From Candidatus Hydrogenedentota bacterium (GTDB lineage: Bacteria; Hydrogenedentota; Hydrogenedentia; Hydrogenedentiales; CAITNO01), in assembly GCA_903922535.1 (NCBI GenBank), contig CAIXUF010000627.1, positions 1-5,561 on the forward strand: a stretch of 5,561 nt of DNA. Reading direction: 5' to 3'. The notes beneath the pieces are model-generated. The model did no database searches. It was not told the DNA's origin and saw only the letters and a program-made list of their open reading frames with translations. Shown in pieces: positions 1 to 5,561 of this stretch. Position numbers and translations under genes: made by a program. The first letter of the stretch is position 1, and each line of letters begins with the position of its first letter.

Positions 1-819
1 CCTGCCCGGCTGCGCGCGCGGCTGGAGCAGATCTGCGACTGGAAACTGGTGGAGGCGGACAAGGTCTACGGGCACGGAGACGCGTTTACCTTCGCACAGA
101 TGCTTGAATGGACGGGGACTTGGGGCGGCAAACTGCGCGACCTCATCTGCGACACGTCGGTGCTGCTTGAGGCGGGTGCCAAGGTCGGCAAGAAGGTCCT
201 GTTTGAGGCCCAGTTGGGCACGCTGCGCGACCTGAATTTCGGTATCTATCCCTTCACGACCTCTTCCTGCACATTGGCGTCCTACGCGCCCATCGGCGGC
301 GGCCTGTTCGGCCACAAGCTGGACCGGGTTGTTGCCGTGGTCAAGGCTTTTTCGACCTGCGTGGGCGAGGGGCCTTTTGTGACGCTGATGGAGAAGGAAC
401 TGGCCGACCCGCTGCGGCAGTCGGCCAAGGAATACGGCGCGGCCACGGGGCGTCCGCGCACCATCGGCCATTTTGACGCGCTGGCCACCCGCTACGGCTG
501 CTGGGCGCAGGGCGCGACGGAAGTGGCGCTGACCAAGCTGGACAGCCTGAGCGGGCAGAAGACGCTCAAGATATGCACGCAGTATGAGTTGAACGGTGAG
601 AAATTCGACCGGTTCCCGCTCAATCCGGTGCTGGAAGAGGCCAAGCCGGTGTATGTGGAGCTGCCGGGCTGGAGCGAGGACATCTGCGGCGTGCGCAAGT
701 TTTCCGACCTGCCCGACGCGGCGCGGGCCTATGTCGAGAAGATCGAGGAATTGATCGACTGCCCGATCCGCTACGTGTCGGTTGGTCCCGAGCGCGAGGC
801 GCTGATCGACCGCGGGTAG
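1..819 (+). CDS. purA: Adenylosuccinate synthetase (PurA-like), divergent clade, 3' part
   Basis: This is the C-terminal 272 residues of a PurA-family enzyme. The reading frame is open from base 1, so the gene starts outside the window and the GTG at 49 is an internal valine. The family joins IMP and aspartate using GTP to make adenylosuccinate, the first committed step to AMP, in the cytoplasm. Visible family landmarks are the loop FEAQLGTLRD followed by YPFTTSS (about bases 202-264), VGEGPF (361-378), GAATGRPR with both aspartate/IMP-binding arginines (436-459), LTKLD (529-543), LPGWSED (661-681) and the C-terminal VSVGPER (775-795). E. coli PurA is 432 residues, so about 150 N-terminal residues are missing, including the P-loop and the catalytic Asp and His. 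The loop differs from the usual FEGAQG, and GHFD replaces GWLD, which marks a divergent subfamily. PurA-like identity is clear. Whether it makes AMP or serves a related reaction cannot be decided without the N-terminus. Confidence 0.9.
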   Translation, partial: PARLRARLEQICDWKLVEADKVYGHGDAFTFAQMLEWTGTWGGKLRDLICDTSVLLEAGAKVGKKVLFEAQLGTLRDLNFGIYPFTTSSCTLASYAPIGGGLFGHKLDRVVAVVKAFSTCVGEGPFVTLMEKELADPLRQSAKEYGAATGRPRTIGHFDALATRYGCWAQGATEVALTKLDSLSGQKTLKICTQYELNGEKFDRFPLNPVLEEAKPVYVELPGWSEDICGVRKFSDLPDAARAYVEKIEELIDCPIRYVSVGPEREALIDRG

Positions 820-860
820 GCCGCGTTAATCCTGCGGTGTTCCGTGTCTCCACTTCCGGC

Positions 861-870
861 GGAGATGAGG
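861..870 (+). promoter_or_regulatory. Ribosome binding site of the chitinase gene
   Basis: A purine-rich GGAGATGAGG lies just upstream of ATG 873, with GGAG ending 8 bases before it. It decides the start: the frame is also open from a GTG at 837, but that codon would add 12 non-hydrophobic residues in front of a textbook lipoprotein signal peptide. The 53-base gap after purA shows no clear -10/-35 pair. Confidence 0.7.
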
Positions 871-872
871 CC

Positions 873-2006
873 ATGAAAAAGACGCTGCCGACCATTGCCG
901 CCATCGCCCTTTTTCTGTCGGGGTGCGCCACGCTTCACGAGAGACCGGCGTCGGACAGGAAGGTCGTCATGGCGTATTTTTATGGGGGAGAGGTGGCTCC
1001 GGACATGCCGGTCGAACTGCTCACCCATGTCTGCTATGCCTTTGCCAACGTGCATGAAGACGGCATGGTTCAACTCGAAAGCGGCAAGGACGCGGCCAAT
1101 CTGGACAAGCTGGCGGCGCTCAAGCGGAAGAACCCGCAGTTGAGGATTCTGCTGTCGGTCGGCGGATGGGGCTGGTCCAAATACTTTTCCAACGCGGCGC
1201 TCACGCCGCAGTCGCGAGAACTGTTTTGCGAAAGCGCCCTTGCCCTTGTGAGGGCGCACAAGCTTGACGGGCTGGACATTGACTGGGAGTATCCGGGAAA
1301 CAAAGGGGCTGGAAATGTCTTCCGTCCTGAGGACAGGACGAACTTCACGCTGCTGCTTCGGGACCTGCGCGCGCACATGAACAGGGAGCGGGAGGGGCAG
1401 CGTCTCCAATTGACCATTGCCACGGGTGCGTTCAAGCTCTACCTGGTCAGGACCGAGCCGGGGGAATTCGTGCGGTACGTTGACTACGTCAACATCATGA
1501 CCTACGACTTCTGCGGTTTTGGCGGGAAGTTCACGGGGCACCACACCAACCTGTGGCAGTCGCCTGGCGACAAGAACGGCGGCGCTTCGACCGTGGGAGC
1601 GGTGGAAAACCACATAACCGTCGGGATTCCTCCGGGCAAAATCGTGCTGGGCTGCGCATTCTACGGCAAGGGCTGGGAAGGCGGGGTGGACGCTACGAAA
1701 TCGGGACTCTTTGCGCCGGTAAACAACAAGGCGTCGAAAGCCTTCGGTGCGTCCTATGCCAAGTTGGTGGACGGGTACATCGGCAAGAACGGCTATGTCC
1801 GCCATTGGGATGCGAAAGCGCAGGCTCCGTACCTGTGGAACGCGGACAAGAAGACATTCGTTACGTATGACGATGAAGAATCCGTTGCGGCCAAGTGCAC
1901 GTATGCACGGCAGCGGGGTCTGGCGGGGGCTATGTTCTGGGAGTACCACGGCGACAAGGACAACCGCCTGCTCAAGACCATTTACCGAACGTTAAAGTCC
2001 TCTTGA
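873..2006 (+). CDS. GH18 family chitinase-like lipoprotein
   Basis: A 377-residue glycoside hydrolase family 18 protein, predicted to hydrolyse beta-1,4-linked N-acetylglucosamine polymers by substrate-assisted catalysis outside the cytoplasm. Residues 1-18 form a lipoprotein signal: KK, a hydrophobic stretch, then the lipobox LSGC with lipidated Cys18. The +2 residue is Ala, not Asp, which in E. coli-like rules favours the outer membrane. GH18 landmarks appear in order: a first barrel strand VVMAYFYGG (31-39), the SVGGW motif (95-99), the catalytic DGLDIDWE (132-139) with acid/base Glu139, MTYDF (209-213), FYGKGW (263-268), YDDEES (332-337) and the terminal barrel Trp in GAMFWEY (352-358). 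Residues of roughly 265-335 look like the small alpha+beta insertion domain of processive-type GH18 enzymes. No carbohydrate-binding, PKD or fibronectin domain is present. The length fits a single catalytic domain. Chitin is the default substrate; other GlcNAc glycans are possible. Confidence 0.92.
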   Translation: MKKTLPTIAAIALFLSGCATLHERPASDRKVVMAYFYGGEVAPDMPVELLTHVCYAFANVHEDGMVQLESGKDAANLDKLAALKRKNPQLRILLSVGGWGWSKYFSNAALTPQSRELFCESALALVRAHKLDGLDIDWEYPGNKGAGNVFRPEDRTNFTLLLRDLRAHMNREREGQRLQLTIATGAFKLYLVRTEPGEFVRYVDYVNIMTYDFCGFGGKFTGHHTNLWQSPGDKNGGASTVGAVENHITVGIPPGKIVLGCAFYGKGWEGGVDATKSGLFAPVNNKASKAFGASYAKLVDGYIGKNGYVRHWDAKAQAPYLWNADKKTFVTYDDEESVAAKCTYARQRGLAGAMFWEYHGDKDNRLLKTIYRTLKSS

Positions 2007-2041
2007 ACCCCAGAAATAAGACGCAAAAAGCTGGAGACAAC

Positions 2042-2914
2042 ATGCTGAATATCACCATAAACCCTGCCCGCTGCAAACACTGCAACGCCTGCGTGGAGGA
2101 ATGCCCCGCGGAGGTTTTTGCCGTTGAAGAGAAGGGAAAAGCTCCGGACGTGGTTCGGGCGGAATTCTGCATCGCCTGCGGCCATTGCGTCGCCCTGTGC
2201 GCGTCAGGCGCCATAGACCATTCGGATTTCCCGTCGGGCACCGTGTTGCCCATAAACAAAGAGCTGCTTCCCGGACCGGACGCGCTCATGGAACTGTTGC
2301 GCGTGCGTCGTTCGGCGCGGGTGTTTCAAAAGAAGCCCGTGCCGAAAGAACTGCTCGAAAAGATCATCGAGGCCGCGCGGCTGGCCCCCACGGCGCACAA
2401 TGACCAGGGCACGCAGTACATTGTCGTTCAGGACAGCGCCGAACTGGGGCAGATGGTTGATATGACGGCGGCATTTCTCGGGCAGACAGCAAAAGCCTTG
2501 CGGAATCCCGTGAAGCGGAAACTTTTTGGGTTGCTGGATTCGAACGGGGTAAAGAGCGCTTGGGGAATGGTGGGGAGCTTCGAGTCGGTGGCCCAGGCGG
2601 CCCTGGACGGCGATGACAAGGTGCTGCGCGGTGCGCCGTGTGTTCTGCTCTTTCACGCCGATCCCACCATAAGGAAGCCCGACCAGAGCGCACAGCTGGC
2701 CGTGCAAAACGCAACACTGATGTGTGAAGCCCTCGGCTTGGCCAGTTTCTACACCGGTTTTGTGGTCGCGGCCTGCGCCCGCGGCGTGCGGTTCCCGGCA
2801 CTGGCGGGCATGCCGAAAGGGCACCGCGTTTATGGCGGCATGGCCATCGGCTACTCGAAATTCGCGTTTAGCCAGTGGCCGGACCGAAAGCCCGCGCCGG
2901 TGCAGTGGCGGTAG
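2042..2914 (+). CDS. Ferredoxin-nitroreductase fusion flavoprotein
   Basis: A 290-residue cytoplasmic protein with two domains. Residues 1-60 are a bacterial 2[4Fe-4S] ferredoxin with two complete CxxCxxCxxxC sets, Cys11/14/17/21 and Cys43/46/49/53; the second cluster motif ends in C-A rather than the common C-P. Residues of about 80-275 form an FMN-dependent nitroreductase-family domain, beginning with the typical LLRVRRSARVF (85-95) and containing EAARLAPTAHN (110-120), where FMN-contacting residues are expected. The family transfers electrons, here presumably through the clusters to FMN, to nitro, quinone or other acceptors; the natural substrate is unknown. ATG 2042 was chosen because GGAG at 2033-2036 sits 5 bases ahead and the ferredoxin fold begins immediately; the frame is also open upstream to 1895, but that stretch overlaps the chitinase. 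It follows the chitinase by 35 bases with no visible terminator, so the two may be co-transcribed. I see no functional link between them. Confidence 0.9.
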   Translation: MLNITINPARCKHCNACVEECPAEVFAVEEKGKAPDVVRAEFCIACGHCVALCASGAIDHSDFPSGTVLPINKELLPGPDALMELLRVRRSARVFQKKPVPKELLEKIIEAARLAPTAHNDQGTQYIVVQDSAELGQMVDMTAAFLGQTAKALRNPVKRKLFGLLDSNGVKSAWGMVGSFESVAQAALDGDDKVLRGAPCVLLFHADPTIRKPDQSAQLAVQNATLMCEALGLASFYTGFVVAACARGVRFPALAGMPKGHRVYGGMAIGYSKFAFSQWPDRKPAPVQWR

Positions 2915-2918
2915 CCGG

Positions 2919-2948
2919 TTTCCACCGCGATGCTGACAAAAGTATAAT
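2919..2948 (+). promoter_or_regulatory. Probable sigma-70-type promoter for mfd
   Basis: A perfect TATAAT lies at 2943-2948, in an A/T-rich patch of otherwise GC-rich DNA just after the nitroreductase stop. TTTCCA at 2919-2924 matches four of six positions of TTGACA, with an 18-base spacer. Transcription would begin near 2955 and give a leader of about 95 bases before the mfd ATG. The -10 is strong and the -35 is weak. CTGACA at 2933-2938 looks like a better -35 but is far too close to the -10 to pair with it. Confidence 0.45.
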
Positions 2949-2975
2949 CTGTCCAGCTTTCAAACGTTATTCATT

Positions 2976-3012
2976 CCGCCGGGTTTCTCCCCTCCAGGGA
3001 GCGTCCCGGCGG
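2976..3012 (+). repeat. Two-tier perfect inverted repeat in the mfd leader
   Basis: CCGCCGGG (2976-2983) pairs perfectly with CCCGGCGG (3005-3012). Inside it CTCCC (2987-2991) pairs perfectly with GGGAG (2997-3001), leaving a 3x3 internal loop and a 5-base apical loop CTCCA. In RNA this would be a long GC-rich hairpin ending 37 bases before the mfd start codon. No run of T follows it directly (only TATTTGTTT about 8 bases later), so it is a poor intrinsic terminator for the nitroreductase transcript. It could be a leader structure, a processing or stability hairpin, or a copy of a dispersed palindromic repeat. Confidence 0.6.
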
Positions 3013-3049
3013 CGTTGCCGTATTTGTTTGCGCTTTCTGGAAAGGACTC

Positions 3050-5561
3050 ATGGCAATACAACTTCCGAAACTGGCGCTGATTGACAAAGTGGTGGCCGCG
3101 CTGCGCGCCAAGGGCCACCGGGGGGCCGTGGCTGGGGCGTGGGGTTCATGCAAGAGCCTGATCATGGCGCAGACCGCCGATGCGCTGGCCCTGCCGCTGC
3201 TGGTGGTGACGCCGGGACGCATGGAGTCGGAGGCGGTTTATGACGACCTTTCGACCTTCCTGGGCGAGGACCGCTGCGCGCTCTTTCCCGCATGGGAGGT
3301 GCTGCCGACAGACACCATGAGCCCGGCCGACGACATCGTTGCGGAGCGGATGAACACGCTCAAACGGGTGATGGCGGCCTTTGACGACGGACGGCGCATG
3401 GCCGTGGTGTGCCCCGTGCGCGCGCTGCTGCAATACGTGGTGGAGCCGGCCCGCCTGCGCGGGGACACGATTACGCTTAAGGTCGGCATTGAGTGTGACC
3501 TGCACGGGCTGCTCGAAAAGCTGGTGCGCATGGGCTACGTCCGCGAGGTGATGGTGGAGCAGCGCGGCGAGATCAGCCTGCGCGGCGGCATCCTTGACGT
3601 GTTTCCCATCTCCAGCGAGCTGCCCTACCGCGTGGAATTCTTCGGCGACGCCGTCGATTCCATCCGGCGTTTTGAGCCCGAGACGCAGCGCAGCATTGAC
3701 TCGGCGGACGACCTGCAAATCCTGCCGCGCTCCGAAAAGGCCATGCTTTCCGAATCGGCGCGCGCGAAGCACAAACTCACGCCGCTGACCCAGTATTTCC
3801 CGGCCAATACACTGGTGGTGGTGGATGAGCCGCTCGCGGTGCAGGAGGCGGCGGAGACCGCCATCGCCTCGCAGGCACAGGGAAAAGACTACTACATGGA
3901 CTGGCCCCAGGCCCGGCACCGCATCGGCGCGTTCGCCTCGCTGGATCTGTCGCAGTCCGTCCTCGGTGCTGCGGAGGACACGGCTGTTCTGAAGATGCAG
4001 ACCCAGTCCGTGGAGAACTACGGCGGACACATCGACCAGTTCTGGATTCAGATGCGCCAGTGGGAACTGAGCCAGAACATGGTGCAGTTGTACTGCGTGA
4101 ACACGGGCGAGCGGAAACGCCTCCTGGAACTGCTGGAAGAGCAGGGCTACATGCCGGGCCGGGACGCCTTTGATCTGAACGTGGGTCTGGGCCGGTTGCG
4201 GGCCGGGTTCGTGTCCCCCGCCGACCGGCTGGTGGTGCTGAGTGAAAGCGAGATGTTCGGCAGGCACTACGTGCGGCGCAAGCGCCGTCGTTTCGAGGCG
4301 GGAACGGGTATCACCCAGTTCAGCGATCTGAAAACGGGCGACTATGTGGTGCATCTGACGCACGGCATCGGCCGCTACTGCGGGCTGCGCCGTTTCCCCG
4401 GCAAGGCCGGCGATTTCATGGCCATCCAGTACGCGGGCGGCGACACCATCTACCTGCCGGTCACGCACATCGACCAGTTGCAGAAATACCTGGGCGGCGA
4501 GGGATCGCTGCCCAAGGTGGACCGGCTGGGCGGCGCCACCTGGGCCAAGACGCGCGAGCGCGTCAAGAAGGCCGTGCGAGAGCTCACGGAGCAGCTCATC
4601 CGGCTCTATGCGTCGCGCGAGACGGCGCGGGGCCACGCCTACAGCCCCGACACGCCCTGGCAGCACGAGTTCGAGGACGCCTTCGAGTACGAGGAGACGC
4701 CCGATCAGGCGCGCGCCATTGCCGAGATGAAGCGCGACATGGAGTCGGCCAAGCCCATGGACCGGCTGCTTTGCGGCGACGTGGGCTACGGCAAAACCGA
4801 GGTGGCGCTGCGCGGGGCGTTCAAGGCGGTCATGGACGGCAAGCAGGTGGTCCTGCTCGCACCCACCACCGTGCTGGCGCAGCAGCACTTCAACACCTTC
4901 CGTGAGCGTCTTGCGGACTACCCCATCAAGGTGGACGTGCTCAACCGTTTCCGCACCCCGGCCGCGCAGAAGGAAGTGATCGCGAAACTGCGCGACGGCG
5001 CGGTGGACATCGTCATCGGCACGCACCGGCTGCTGTCGAAGGACGTGGGCTTCCGCGATCTGGGCCTGGTCGTCATCGACGAGGAGCAGCGCTTCGGCGT
5101 GGCGCACAAGGAGCGGCTCAAGCGGCTGCGCACCAACGTGGATGTGCTGACCATGTCGGCCACGCCCATCCCGCGCACGCTGCACATGTCGCTGATCGGC
5201 GTGCGCGACATGAGCGTGATCAACACCGCGCCCAATGACCGCCTGCCCATTCACACCTGCATCGAGCCGTGGGAGCAGAACCTCGTGCGCGAGGCCATCG
5301 AGCGCGAGCTGGCCCGCCAGGGCCAGGTGTTCTTCCTGCACAACCGCGTGCAGACCATCGGCAAGGTGCACACCTTCCTGCACAAGATGCTGCCCCGCGC
5401 GCGCATCGGCGTGGGCCACGGCCAGATGGAAAAGCACGGGCTGGAGAACGTAATGGCGGCGTTTGTGAACCGCGAGATTGACGTGCTGATCTGCACGACG
5501 ATTATCGGGTCCGGCATCGACATCCCCAACGCCAACACCATCATCATCGACCGCGCGGACC
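3050..5561 (+). CDS. mfd: Transcription-repair coupling factor Mfd, 5' part
   Basis: The frame is open from ATG 3050 to the right edge, giving 837 complete codons of a protein that is about 1150 residues in E. coli. Mfd binds RNA polymerase stalled at DNA damage, pushes it off by ATP-driven translocation and recruits UvrA. The order of domains is: a UvrB-like N-terminal module with [14 protein letters not shown] (173-186); a basic linker RRKRRRF (409-415); the RNA polymerase-interaction domain with [14 protein letters not shown] (430-443); then the RecG-like translocase with Walker [10 protein letters not shown] (576-584, Lys582), DEEQRF (677-682), SATPIPRTL (703-711) and motif V near 816-827. 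The remaining helicase motif VI, the TRG motif and the C-terminal UvrA-masking domain lie past the edge. AAAGG at 3041-3045, 4 bases before ATG, is the likely ribosome binding site. Oddities are GAWGSCKS (29-36), a near-complete Walker A where Mfd usually has none, and Gly820 in motif V. The identity is not in doubt. Confidence 0.97.
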   Translation, partial: MAIQLPKLALIDKVVAALRAKGHRGAVAGAWGSCKSLIMAQTADALALPLLVVTPGRMESEAVYDDLSTFLGEDRCALFPAWEVLPTDTMSPADDIVAERMNTLKRVMAAFDDGRRMAVVCPVRALLQYVVEPARLRGDTITLKVGIECDLHGLLEKLVRMGYVREVMVEQRGEISLRGGILDVFPISSELPYRVEFFGDAVDSIRRFEPETQRSIDSADDLQILPRSEKAMLSESARAKHKLTPLTQYFPANTLVVVDEPLAVQEAAETAIASQAQGKDYYMDWPQARHRIGAFASLDLSQSVLGAAEDTAVLKMQTQSVENYGGHIDQFWIQMRQWELSQNMVQLYCVNTGERKRLLELLEEQGYMPGRDAFDLNVGLGRLRAGFVSPADRLVVLSESEMFGRHYVRRKRRRFEAGTGITQFSDLKTGDYVVHLTHGIGRYCGLRRFPGKAGDFMAIQYAGGDTIYLPVTHIDQLQKYLGGEGSLPKVDRLGGATWAKTRERVKKAVRELTEQLIRLYASRETARGHAYSPDTPWQHEFEDAFEYEETPDQARAIAEMKRDMESAKPMDRLLCGDVGYGKTEVALRGAFKAVMDGKQVVLLAPTTVLAQQHFNTFRERLADYPIKVDVLNRFRTPAAQKEVIAKLRDGAVDIVIGTHRLLSKDVGFRDLGLVVIDEEQRFGVAHKERLKRLRTNVDVLTMSATPIPRTLHMSLIGVRDMSVINTAPNDRLPIHTCIEPWEQNLVREAIERELARQGQVFFLHNRVQTIGKVHTFLHKMLPRARIGVGHGQMEKHGLENVMAAFVNREIDVLICTTIIGSGIDIPNANTIIIDRAD

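Noticed and set aside
809..838. A short inverted repeat after purA (ACCGC/GCGGT, or CCGC/GCGG) as a terminator.
   Set aside because: The stem is only 4-5 bp, the loop is long or overlaps the stop codon, and no T run follows.
771..1949. A 392-codon open frame on the minus strand, antisense to the chitinase.
   Set aside because: The + strand protein carries a lipoprotein signal and all GH18 motifs, while the antisense product has no recognisable family features and overlaps the end of purA.
1895..2041. A possible N-terminal extension of the nitroreductase overlapping the chitinase.
   Set aside because: The frame is open, but the added residues are unlike any ferredoxin leader, and ATG 2042 has a well-placed GGAG and starts directly at the ferredoxin fold.
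2007..2041. The gap between the chitinase and nitroreductase genes as a site for a promoter or terminator.
   Set aside because: It is only 35 bases, contains a ribosome binding site, and shows neither a stem-loop nor a -10/-35 pair.
3146..5437. A 763-codon open frame on the minus strand, antisense to mfd.
   Set aside because: It lies entirely opposite mfd, is very rich in His, Arg, Leu, Val and Ala, and shows no recognisable domain. Strong third-position G/C in mfd removes stop codons from this antisense frame, so it is a compositional shadow.

Overview
The window holds four genes on the + strand, packed head to tail and all readable: the 3' part of a purA-like adenylosuccinate synthetase gene (cut by the left edge), a GH18 chitinase-like lipoprotein, a ferredoxin/nitroreductase fusion protein, and the 5' two thirds or more of mfd (cut by the right edge). 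I found no RNA gene, CRISPR array, insertion sequence or phage gene.

The DNA is GC-rich and the genes prefer G/C in third codon positions, most strongly in mfd and purA. The chitinase and nitroreductase genes look less extreme. A lipobox-bearing secreted glycosidase, an iron-sulfur flavoprotein of a type common in anaerobes, and a divergent PurA clade suggest a Gram-negative, probably anaerobic, polysaccharide-degrading bacterium. The PVC group (Lentisphaerae/Kiritimatiellae-like) would fit, but this is a guess from style and not a demonstrated placement.

Layout: purA-like 1-819; a 53-base gap with the chitinase ribosome binding site; chitinase 873-2006; a 35-base gap; Fd-nitroreductase 2042-2914; a 135-base gap with a perfect TATAAT and a strong two-tier hairpin; mfd from 3050 to beyond the edge. 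The first three genes may share a transcript, because no terminator is visible between them. The last gap carries the only convincing promoter-like sequence, so mfd probably has its own promoter and a structured 5' leader. The genes do not form one pathway: purine synthesis, chitin or N-acetylglucosamine polymer breakdown, redox chemistry and transcription-coupled repair are simply neighbours.

I do not see an undescribed multi-gene system. The points worth a second look are within-family oddities: the shifted IMP-loop glutamine in PurA, an almost intact Walker A in the normally degenerate N-terminal module of Mfd, an unusual residue in Mfd helicase motif V, and the hairpin in the mfd leader.
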